From positions 1 to 20,253 of the IMG/VR virus record IMGVR_UViG_3300025102_003598: 20,253 nucleotides of DNA. One strand, written 5' to 3'. The DNA comes from a virus. Under the pieces are notes generated by a model. That model did no database searches, was not told where the DNA came from, and saw only the letters and a list, made by a program, of their open reading frames with translations. Below, one piece after another: positions 1 to 5,618 of the stretch. The position numbers were made by a program, and so were the translations under genes. The stretch's first letter is position 1. The number at the start of each line of letters is the position of its first letter.

Positions 1-297
1 CCGCACTATCTCACTGTGTGCAATTTACTTTATATTATTTATTTGTTTTTCTTTTTACATATATATTATCGAAATGTATTCGTATTTAGTTTGTAAAAAA
101 AATGTGAAATGTTTAACGAAATTATATATTAGTTAGTTATTTATATAAAAAATTAGTATAAGATGAAACGCGAAAAAAATTTTGCAAATGATAAAACGAA
201 GAGGGGGGCTGGGCTTTTCATTTTCGGTTTTTGTAACGTGCTGGGTACCAGGGGAGTAGGGGCAACACTATACCCCAATATTTATAATGTGTTTTTT

Positions 298-328
298 TTG
301 TGACATTAGGGTATTAATAGGATATAGT
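298..328 (+). promoter_or_regulatory. Weak candidate promoter (TTGTGA - 19 nt - TATAGT)
   Basis: TTGTGA at 298-303 matches TTGACA at four of six positions, and TATAGT at 323-328 matches TATAAT at five of six, with a 19-base spacer. A second TATAAT stands at 283-288 without a good upstream partner. The Bacteroidota-type -7 motif TAnnTTTG was not found in this gap. In AT-rich DNA such matches arise by chance, so this is a positional guess supported mainly by the lack of any other long gap upstream of the block. Confidence 0.25.
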
Positions 329-345
329 AACAGGCTAGTGTCACA
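299..345. repeat. Inverted repeat, possible operator or RNA stem
   Basis: TGTGACATTAG at 299-309 and CTAGTGTCACA at 335-345 are reverse complements apart from one position, which would be a U-G wobble in RNA. The separation is 25 bases. It could be a regulator-binding site, since the left arm overlaps the candidate -35 and the right arm sits near the expected transcript start. It could also be an 11-bp RNA stem in the leader of the first gene. No T run follows, so it is not a standard terminator. Confidence 0.5.
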
Positions 346-386
346 CTGCTGTGTAAATCACTACTTTAACATGTAATAATACTACT

Positions 387-617
387 ATGAAATCATCACC
401 AATAAAGCTTAAACAAAAACTATCTCCATCTGCCGCTAAAAAGAAAGCTATAAGAGACAAAAAGTCTGCAATGACCAAGAAACGTAAAGATCGCAAGGCA
501 GAAAACCAGAGAATAGGGCAGAGATCAGATTCAGATCTACACCACAAATCAGATGGAAGCGTTGTAAGGATGAGTAAAAAGAATAATCGTAACGTGTGGA
601 AACACGGAGAACGATAA
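387..617 (+). CDS. Small basic protein with an HNH-like DxHH...NNR pattern
   Basis: A 76-residue, very lysine/arginine-rich protein of unknown function. The N-terminal two thirds is a charged, probably helical or disordered stretch (SPSAAKKKAIRDKK near residues 13-26, then KDRKAENQR near 34-42). The C-terminal part has D50, H52, H53, a DG at 56-57 and an NNRN at 66-69. This spacing is reminiscent of the second half of an HNH fold, but a complete nuclease domain is absent. The charge suggests nucleic-acid or capsid-interior binding. Related-looking small proteins are, from memory, common in marine phage genomes. The ATG at 387 has no Shine-Dalgarno and follows an AT-rich leader. It is the first gene of the block. 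Confidence 0.7.
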   Translation: MKSSPIKLKQKLSPSAAKKKAIRDKKSAMTKKRKDRKAENQRIGQRSDSDLHHKSDGSVVRMSKKNNRNVWKHGER

Positions 618-622
618 AAACA

Positions 623-637
623 TAGGGAAATACCCTA
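623..637 (+). other. Short hairpin TAGGG-5 nt-CCCTA in the intergenic leader
   Basis: TAGGG (623-627) and CCCTA (633-637) form a 5-bp stem with a five-base loop between the first two genes. No T run follows. It may affect transcript stability or be incidental. Confidence 0.35.
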
Positions 638-668
638 GACCAAGTTATTAACCTAAAATAAAACCAAA

Positions 669-962
669 ATGACTTATTTATACTACAAGACTAGTACAGT
701 AACTAGCAATGCAAAACCGAATGAAAAAACTATTAACCAGTGGACACATCTAGCTGACAAAAGTAACTGGCGTATTACCCAATTACCTAACGGTTTTTAT
801 CAAACTGAAGTAAATGATCCAGAAAATGATAAAAATTGGCATGATGTTACACGTAGAGAGACCATAGAAGGCGCTGAAGCAGCAATTGACGGAAGCGTTG
901 ACCATTTCTCGAAGAAATTAGAGGCTACAAAAGGCCCAAAAGTAGTAAAAACATTCGAATAA
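669..962 (+). CDS. Conserved-looking phage protein of unknown function
   Basis: A 97-residue soluble protein without membrane segments. It has tryptophans and a run WRITQLPNGFYQTE near residues 34-47, then a WHDVTRRETIEGAEAAIDGS stretch near 57-76 and a lysine-rich tail. The compact core with aromatic and charged residues looks like a folded domain rather than random coding. I recall similar short proteins from uncultured marine phages but know no assigned function. It sits between the small basic protein and groEL; the 28-base gap to groEL contains a TTTAA-type repeated AT-only leader. The start is the first ATG, preceded by A-rich sequence with no Shine-Dalgarno. Confidence 0.75.
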   Translation: MTYLYYKTSTVTSNAKPNEKTINQWTHLADKSNWRITQLPNGFYQTEVNDPENDKNWHDVTRRETIEGAEAAIDGSVDHFSKKLEATKGPKVVKTFE

Positions 963-990
963 AACAAAATTTAATTTAATTTAATCAAAT

Positions 991-2559
991 ATGGAATACA
1001 ATCAACCTAGTGAGATTGTCAAAGACGTGAATTTTGGCGATATTGCTAAAAATAAAGTAATTACGGGTGTAGAAAAGCTCGCAAAAGCAGTAAAATCAAC
1101 CTTAGGAGCATCTGGAAAGTGCGTAATTTACGAAGACGCCAGAGGACTCCCGGTCATAACCAAAGACGGTGTAACAGTAGCAGAATCTGTTGTCTTATTT
1201 GACCCGGTTGAAAATATGGGGGCAACCCTTATTAAAGAATCTGCTAGAAATACGGTGAGAGAAGCAGGTGATGGTACTACTACAGCTACCGTCCTTGCTG
1301 AATCACTATTAAAAGAAGTAAATAGTTGCAGTGGTATAACTATTAGAGAAATAAAAGATGGGATTAAATCCGGTCTTAAAAAGGTAAATGATTACCTAGA
1401 TAAGATTTCTGTCAAGATCGAGGGCGATATGCTGGAATCTGTTAGTTCAATAAGTTGTAATAATGATGAGGAACTAGGAAAGATTATAGCAGAAGCTTAT
1501 ACTAAAGTAGGTAAAGAAGGTGTGGTATTAATGGAAGAGTCTCCAACTGAAGAGACATATGTCGAAGTAGTTGACGGCGTACAAATTGACTCAGGACTCA
1601 CATCACCACATTTCGTTACTGATAAAGATAAACAAGTTTGTGAACTTGATAATCCGTTAGTATTAATCGTAACATCAGAAATACCAAATATCAGAAGAAT
1701 ACAAAAAATACTAGAGCATGTTATAAAGACGAAAAGATCTTTATTAATTGTTGCTCCAGTTGATCAACAAGTAAAAGCTGCACTTCTTATGAATAAGGTA
1801 AAAGGTAATATTAAAGTTAACATTATAGATACACCAGGCTTTGGGCCAACGAAAGATGATACAGTTGCGGATCTTGCTTTCCTTGTAGGTGCTAAAGTTA
1901 TAAACGAAGAACTTGGTGATGATCTTGATTTAATAGATATTGACTGCTTAGGTGAAGCACACACAGCAATAACTGACGATAAAAATACAGTTTTAACTAT
2001 AGATACTCCAGAAGATCAAATGGAAGAAAGAATTGATAGTATTAAGAAAACTATAGATAAATGGGAGAAAAATCCGTTTATACAAAAGAAACATCGACAA
2101 AGATTAGCTATGTTATCAGGATCAGTAGGTATGGTAAAAGTAGGTGCTAACTCTAAAGTTGAAATGAAAGAGAAAAAAGACAGAGTAGAGGATGCTATCT
2201 ACGCTACTAAAGCAGCTTTAAAAGAAGGGATAGTACCAGGTGGTGGTGTAGCACTATTAAACGCTTCACAAAACTTAACTGCCGCTACGGTTGGAGAACA
2301 AATACTTTATGATGCTATTAAATCTCCTTTTTATACAATATTAAGTAATGCTGGTATAACTATGGCAGAAGGATATGAAGATCACGAAGGTTATGGTATT
2401 GATGTTGTAACTGGAGAAAGAGCTACTATGGTATCGGCTGGTATTATAGATCCTGTACTTGTAACTAAATCAGCACTTAAAAATGCAGTAAGTGTAGTAT
2501 CAACGATTATATCTGCAGATTGTGTAATTTCAAATATGAGAATGAATGAAAGCAATTAA
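991..2559 (+). CDS. groEL: Phage-encoded group I chaperonin GroEL
   Basis: A 522-residue Hsp60, near full length (E. coli GroEL is 548). GroEL forms rings that fold proteins in an ATP-driven cavity. Equatorial ATP-site features are intact: ITKDGVTV with D59, the DGTTT signature at 94-98, D401 in RVEDAIYAT (equivalent to catalytic D398), GGG at 417-419, and D487 in AGIIDP. The intermediate-domain run KVEMKEKK is present. The phosphate-loop TLGPKG of most GroELs is TLGASG (37-42). By alignment from memory, the apical substrate/GroES face has changed: the Y199, Y203, L234 and L259 equivalents are L203, H207, Q238 and K262. The protein ends at MRMNESN, so the glycine/methionine-rich C-terminal tail is missing. 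It overlaps groES by 14 bases. It probably folds the phage's own capsid or other virion proteins. Confidence 0.97.
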   Translation: MEYNQPSEIVKDVNFGDIAKNKVITGVEKLAKAVKSTLGASGKCVIYEDARGLPVITKDGVTVAESVVLFDPVENMGATLIKESARNTVREAGDGTTTATVLAESLLKEVNSCSGITIREIKDGIKSGLKKVNDYLDKISVKIEGDMLESVSSISCNNDEELGKIIAEAYTKVGKEGVVLMEESPTEETYVEVVDGVQIDSGLTSPHFVTDKDKQVCELDNPLVLIVTSEIPNIRRIQKILEHVIKTKRSLLIVAPVDQQVKAALLMNKVKGNIKVNIIDTPGFGPTKDDTVADLAFLVGAKVINEELGDDLDLIDIDCLGEAHTAITDDKNTVLTIDTPEDQMEERIDSIKKTIDKWEKNPFIQKKHRQRLAMLSGSVGMVKVGANSKVEMKEKKDRVEDAIYATKAALKEGIVPGGGVALLNASQNLTAATVGEQILYDAIKSPFYTILSNAGITMAEGYEDHEGYGIDVVTGERATMVSAGIIDPVLVTKSALKNAVSVVSTIISADCVISNMRMNESN

Positions 2560-2803
2560 TAATTATATAATCGTAGATAAAATAAAAATAGAACCTAAAA
2601 AGGTTGCTGGTCTTATAATGACAGAAGAAATAGACGAAGATAACAGATATATAAGAGCAAAAATTATATCAACTGGAAATTTTGTAGAAGGACTACAAGA
2701 TGGTGATATAATATATTATGATAAACATGCTGGTCATGGTATTCAATGGAAAGATACTTTATACCAAGTAATACGTGACAGAGATATTGTATTAGTAGAA
2801 TAA
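2546..2803 (+). CDS. groES: Phage GroES-like co-chaperonin lacking the roof hairpin
   Basis: An 85-residue Cpn10 protein that should cap the GroEL ring. The mobile loop is visible at about residues 14-35 with AGLIMT (21-26), matching the GroEL-binding GGIVLT of GroES. The GDIIYYD strand (53-59) matches VGDIVIF, and the end IVLVE matches the final strand. The segment between the GN at 44-45 and the GD at 53-54 is about nine residues shorter than in E. coli GroES, removing most of the roof beta-hairpin. From memory, T4 gp31, which helps GroEL fold the T4 capsid protein, likewise lacks that roof. The ATG at 2546 lies inside the groEL 3' end (14-base overlap), implying translational coupling. The order groEL-groES is opposite to the usual bacterial order. 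Confidence 0.93.
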   Translation: MKAINNYIIVDKIKIEPKKVAGLIMTEEIDEDNRYIRAKIISTGNFVEGLQDGDIIYYDKHAGHGIQWKDTLYQVIRDRDIVLVE

Positions 2804-2814
2804 ACTTAACATAA

Positions 2815-3228
2815 ATGGAGTATTACTTAATTTTTTACGTAAGTGGAGTAGATTCAAACTCAGTTACAACCGCGGACAATGGTACAAATATAGATTTAGC
2901 ATCTTTCCCTGCTTCAGCTATTTCGTCTATTGTAGCGGTAGAAGATACTGTTATTATTTATTTTAGAGATGCCGGTATACTTGAAGGTGGACCAGTTGGT
3001 TCCGCTACAGAATTGCTAGAACAATCCGTAGTAAGACTAACAGTTGCAGAAGGAAAAGAAATAGATGTTATAAAAGATTTAACAAATCTTCTTTCTTATA
3101 CAGGTTCACGCTCCGGAGTAGCAACAAATATTTTATTTGACGCTGTAAACGGTACTTGGCCTATTAGCAATGTTACAGGTATTCAAATTAGAAGACATTT
3201 AACGACGCATACAATCGCGTCTGACTAA
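2815..3228 (+). CDS. Probable beta-rich virion protein, paralogue of the 3347-3721 product
   Basis: A 137-residue protein, mostly short beta-prone stretches, with no signal peptide or membrane segment. Features in order: LIFYVSGVDSN near 5-15, a TADNGTNIDL segment, EDTVIIYFRD near 43-52, then SVVRLTVAEGKEIDVIKDLTN. The same order (LYF..GDG, ADEG, TDAIEMQFD, KVVLNITAAKQ, VIADIT) recurs in the product of 3347-3721, so the two are probably diverged duplicates. Compared with that paralogue it has a longer glycine/alanine loop after the RDAG and a different C-terminus. Location next to structural genes suggests a decoration, fibre or minor virion protein, but no family is recognised. The start follows groES by 11 bases without a Shine-Dalgarno. 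Confidence 0.75.
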   Translation: MEYYLIFYVSGVDSNSVTTADNGTNIDLASFPASAISSIVAVEDTVIIYFRDAGILEGGPVGSATELLEQSVVRLTVAEGKEIDVIKDLTNLLSYTGSRSGVATNILFDAVNGTWPISNVTGIQIRRHLTTHTIASD

Positions 3229-3235
3229 AACTTAT

Positions 3236-3259
3236 TATATCACTTTTATATGTGATATA
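3236..3259 (+). other. AT-rich perfect hairpin between paralogous genes
   Basis: TATATCAC (3236-3243) and GTGATATA (3252-3259) form an 8-bp perfect stem with an 8-base loop, TTTTATAT, just after the stop at 3228. No T run follows, so intrinsic termination is unlikely. It could stabilise the upstream message, serve as an RNA-processing site or act as a regulator-binding palindrome. Confidence 0.5.
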
Positions 3260-3346
3260 CTATATAGATTAAGCCCAAACCATAACCCAAAAACCTTAAA
3301 CTTAAAAACGAAAACGAATTATTAATTAAAAAAAACAATTACAATT
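3260..3346 (+). promoter_or_regulatory. Long A/C-rich, G-poor 5' leader of the next gene
   Basis: About 87 bases after the hairpin are made almost entirely of A, C and T (for example AAGCCCAAACCATAACCC), ending in an A8 run just before the ATG at 3347. Such a leader should be unstructured and well suited to high translation without a Shine-Dalgarno sequence. No clear promoter is visible in it. Confidence 0.4.
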
Positions 3347-3721
3347 ATGGGAACTTATGCAAATGATAAATTGGTTATGCTTTACTTCCAAACTGGTGAT
3401 GGTGTTAATGATGGTGCTGATGAAGGATATGCAGCTCCATTAAAAAACTTCAGAGGTTTTAGATTTATCGCTGATACTGACGCTATTGAAATGCAGTTTG
3501 ACAGTATGATTGGTACTGGTGCTGATATAGCAGCGGTAGATAAAGTTGTATTAAATATAACTGCTGCAAAACAACATTTAGTTATTGCTGATATTACAGC
3601 TGCTATTAATGGTCTAAAATATGGTGACGGATTCGTTACTATTGCTGATGACGCTACAAGCACTTATGTATCAAGTGATATATCCTCATGTGGTGCTATT
3701 ACAGTTACTGCTGCTGCTTAA
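3347..3721 (+). CDS. Probable abundant small virion protein, paralogue of the 2815-3228 product
   Basis: A 124-residue, acidic, alanine- and threonine-rich protein. It has KLVMLYFQTGDG near residues 8-19, a RGFRFIADTDAIEMQFD block near 36-52, then VVLNITAAKQHLVIADIT and a C-terminal stretch ending ITVTAAA. Alternating hydrophobic residues point to a beta-sandwich or barrel, as in phage decoration and fibre-base proteins; this is an inference from composition. The long G-poor leader fits high expression. The order of motifs matches the product of 2815-3228. No known family is recognised. Confidence 0.75.
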   Translation: MGTYANDKLVMLYFQTGDGVNDGADEGYAAPLKNFRGFRFIADTDAIEMQFDSMIGTGADIAAVDKVVLNITAAKQHLVIADITAAINGLKYGDGFVTIADDATSTYVSSDISSCGAITVTAAA

Positions 3722-3727
3722 TCTTGA

Positions 3728-4168
3728 ATGAGATTAACCGCGCAAGATTTGCGTGAAATGAATATCCTTAAGTATTACAGGCTCACTAGAAAGTGGGTCT
3801 GTAAAACTTACGGGTTAAAAGACGCAGATTTAGAATTATTAATTTATTTAGATTGTAAAGGAAGATTTACACGAAACGATTTTATCAACGGAGTTTATAC
3901 ATACTCGTGGGATAAAGCAAGATGGGAGAGATTAAAAAGAGAAGGTTGGATAGAAACCTGGAGACATCGTAATAGAACTACTATTATGTACTCTGTATTT
4001 AAAACTTCTTTTAAATGCTCTCAAATGATAACTAGAATATATAGAATACTCTTAGGTGAGGAAGATCTTCCAACATCTGAAAGAAGTATATTTTTTAATA
4101 ATAAATCATATACAGATAAAGTTTACAATAAAGCTATAGATGATATGATTAAAGATAAAGATAGATAA
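3728..4168 (+). CDS. Winged-helix-like putative DNA-binding protein
   Basis: A 146-residue basic protein. Residues 34-45 (DLELLIYLDCKG) form a helix, 47-53 (FTRNDFI) a second, 60-75 (SWDKARWERLKREGWI) a likely recognition helix, and 76-92 (ETWRHRNRTTIMYSVFK) the two strands of a wing. This helix-helix-helix-wing order resembles MarR-type winged-helix regulators, in which the line 'LxxxGWI' commonly leads into the wing. The C-terminal part is helical and charged. It may control late transcription or bind DNA during packaging; no target is visible. It follows the previous gene by six bases and its TAA overlaps the next ATG as TAATG. Confidence 0.65.
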   Translation: MRLTAQDLREMNILKYYRLTRKWVCKTYGLKDADLELLIYLDCKGRFTRNDFINGVYTYSWDKARWERLKREGWIETWRHRNRTTIMYSVFKTSFKCSQMITRIYRILLGEEDLPTSERSIFFNNKSYTDKVYNKAIDDMIKDKDR

Positions 4169-4596
4169 TGGGATTTAAACTAGGAACAAATAGAGGTAAT
4201 TATGCTGTTGGTGGAGAGATCAAAACTAAAATGCGTTTTAGTAAAGAAACTGGTGGTGATGCATCTGTACCTGGTACACCTGTTATAAGAAAAAATTTAG
4301 GAGAAGGTATTATGGGTGAAGCTAATATGGATGGAAGTATATATATTAGTGATAAAATAGTACCAGGAAGCAAAGAGGAAAAACAAGTTATAAACCATGA
4401 AATGAGACATGCCACTGATATTAAAATTGGTATATTAGAATATGGTGATGACTATGTTAAGCATAACGGTAAAGTTTATCTAAGAGAAACAAGAAATGGT
4501 AAAGACATGATACATATAGATGGTACATGGAAAGAAGCTGGTGAAGAGGGTTTTCCTTGGGAAAAAGAAGCAAACGGTGGTAATGGAAATATTTAA
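4168..4596 (+). CDS. HEXXH putative zinc metallopeptidase-like protein
   Basis: A 142-residue protein with HEMRH at residues 77-81 inside a predicted helix (VINHEMRHATDIKIG). This is the HEXXH signature of zincins: two zinc-ligand histidines and a catalytic glutamate. A third ligand could be D84 or a glutamate in PWEKEAN near the C-terminus (E132 or E134), but this is not settled. The N-terminus is glycine-rich (GFKLGTNRGNYAVGGE) with no signal peptide. The start shares the TAATG junction with the upstream gene. Two membrane proteins follow directly, so a role as endolysin-type peptidoglycan peptidase is attractive. A virion-associated or maturation protease is also possible, and a HEXXH match alone is not proof of activity. 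Confidence 0.55.
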   Translation: MGFKLGTNRGNYAVGGEIKTKMRFSKETGGDASVPGTPVIRKNLGEGIMGEANMDGSIYISDKIVPGSKEEKQVINHEMRHATDIKIGILEYGDDYVKHNGKVYLRETRNGKDMIHIDGTWKEAGEEGFPWEKEANGGNGNI

Positions 4597-4795
4597 AGAT
4601 AATAATAACTGGAATGAAAAATCTATTATAGGTTTTGTTGCATTTGCAATAATGTGTGTGATTATGATAGTGGATCTTATAACTGGTTGGTTAGGAAGAG
4701 ATCTAATGATAAATGAATTTGTATATGATTCATTTGTATTTGTAGTGTTAGGATCTTTTGGAATAAGTGGATTAGAAAAATTTGCGAAAAAATAA
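4583..4795 (+). CDS. Two-TM small membrane protein, holin-like
   Basis: A 70-residue protein with two membrane segments, about residues 14-38 (rich in I, V, M, F) and 47-63, joined by a short GRDLMINEF linker and ending in a basic tail (EKFAKK). Size and layout fit a class II holin or holin partner. The start chosen is the ATG at 4583, inside the end of the upstream gene (14-base overlap). An upstream in-frame ATG at 4520 would add 21 mostly basic residues and lies deep in the upstream gene, so it is less likely. The next gene encodes a second membrane protein of the GTA-holin type. Function is inferred from topology and neighbours. Confidence 0.6.
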   Translation: MEIFKDNNNWNEKSIIGFVAFAIMCVIMIVDLITGWLGRDLMINEFVYDSFVFVVLGSFGISGLEKFAKK

Positions 4796-4804
4796 AATTA
4801 AATT

Positions 4805-5191
4805 ATGTTAGGAAATTTGTTATCTGGAGGAGCTGCAGATTTAGTTAAAAATGTAGGTGGCGTTATAGACGAACTACATACTTCTAATGAAGAAAAGCTC
4901 GAAGCAGAAAGAAAAATAAAAGAATTAGTTGCTAACTACGAGGTTGAAATGGAAAAAAACATTACATCTCGTTGGGAAGCAGATTTAAAATCAGATTCAT
5001 GGCTTAGTAAAAATGTTAGGCCTATGACTTTAATATTTTTAATAGTATGCACCATGCTATTAATATTTATAGACGCTGGTGCATTAAATTTTGAAGTTAA
5101 ATCATCTTGGGTTGATTTACTTCAATTAGTATTAATAACCGTGATCGGTGCTTATTTTGGTGGTCGATCATTTGAAAAAGTAAAAAAATAA
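4805..5191 (+). CDS. Holin of the gene-transfer-agent 3TM family (putative)
   Basis: A 128-residue protein. Residues 1-22 form a glycine-containing amphipathic or membrane-associating segment. Residues 27-60 are a charged coiled-coil-like helix. SWLSKNVRPMTLI (65-77) leads into the first clear membrane segment (74-90), and a second lies at 103-119, followed by GGRSFEKVKK. The 'W.SK..RP' run before the first membrane helix and the 'GAYFGGRSFEK' end match my memory of the holin family PF11351 (GTA_holin_3TM). Holins open the inner membrane at the end of infection. Together with the two-TM protein and the HEXXH protein it makes a plausible lysis module. The gap to the previous gene is nine bases with an AT-only leader. 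Confidence 0.72.
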   Translation: MLGNLLSGGAADLVKNVGGVIDELHTSNEEKLEAERKIKELVANYEVEMEKNITSRWEADLKSDSWLSKNVRPMTLIFLIVCTMLLIFIDAGALNFEVKSSWVDLLQLVLITVIGAYFGGRSFEKVKK

Positions 5192-5195
5192 AATT

Positions 5196-5618
5196 ATGGG
5201 ACAAAATTCAACAGAAGTAGCTTATGGATTTGGACAATTTGGATCTACATATCTAACTGGAAATGCCGCTAAACTTCTTTTAACAGCAGCTACAGCAAAA
5301 TATTACGTTTGCGCTATATCATGTACAGAAGATACAACTTTTCAAGCTTTAGAAGTATTAGATGGTGGTGTTGACTTAGGTATGGGTGATACATACTTTG
5401 TAGCAACAGATGGTCCATATCCTTTAGATACAGACTGGCATGGAGCAGCGGCAGCTGATACAACAAACGAAACTAATGAAGATAGTGATCAAATTACAAC
5501 AGCGCATGTATTTCCAAAAGGTATAACGTTATATGGCATGTGGGATAATGTCACACTTAATAGTGGTGCTGTTGTTTGCTACGTAGCTCCAAGACCAGAT
5601 TATAGAAATAGAGCATAA
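5196..5618 (+). CDS. Unknown beta-rich virion-like protein
   Basis: A 140-residue acidic protein without signal peptide or membrane span. It has GFGQFGSTYLTG near 11-22, alternating hydrophobic stretches (KYYVCAISCTEDTTFQALEVL), an Asp/Thr-rich loop (DTTNETNEDSDQ) and a final KGITLYGMWDNVTLNSGAVVCYVAP run. This looks like a compact beta fold. Two or more such proteins just before a LamG-domain protein suggest a fibre, head-decoration or adhesion cluster, but I do not recognise a named family. It follows the holin-like gene by four bases and ends in a TAATG junction with the next gene. Confidence 0.65.
   Translation: MGQNSTEVAYGFGQFGSTYLTGNAAKLLLTAATAKYYVCAISCTEDTTFQALEVLDGGVDLGMGDTYFVATDGPYPLDTDWHGAAAADTTNETNEDSDQITTAHVFPKGITLYGMWDNVTLNSGAVVCYVAPRPDYRNRA

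Larger units (their letters stand above)
1..386. other. Non-coding leader upstream of the structural gene block
   Basis: No convincing gene lies here. The first 180 bases are strongly AT-rich with A and T runs. Bases 203-262 switch abruptly to G-rich sequence with five G runs (203-208, 211-213, 243-245, 251-254, 259-262). A C run at 273-276 can pair with 259-262. A T8 run lies at 292-299. An 11-base inverted repeat (299-309 and 335-345) lies upstream of the first gene. I see no tRNA or rRNA. As the only long gap in the window and the one in front of a co-directional gene block, it most likely holds the promoter region for that block. Confidence 0.6.

Noticed and set aside
256-299. A GGGG...CCCC hairpin followed by T8 as a possible terminator in the leader.
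   Set aside because: The stem has only four pairs and the T run starts about 15 bases downstream, so it does not form a standard intrinsic terminator.
163-303. A 46-codon open frame (MKREKNFANDKTK...) on the + strand in the leader.
   Set aside because: It runs through the G-run cluster with codon use (AGG, GGG) unlike the neighbouring genes and ends in a poly-T-coded FFL; nothing recognisable, so probably chance.
341-547. A minus-strand open frame over the small basic gene.
   Set aside because: It is the reverse shadow of a Lys/Arg-rich gene; every supported gene is on the + strand and no minus-strand start signal is visible.
4520-4585. An upstream ATG at 4520 for the two-TM membrane protein.
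   Set aside because: It would add a basic extension lying deep in the HEXXH gene; the ATG at 4583 gives a compact two-TM protein and a short overlap like others here.
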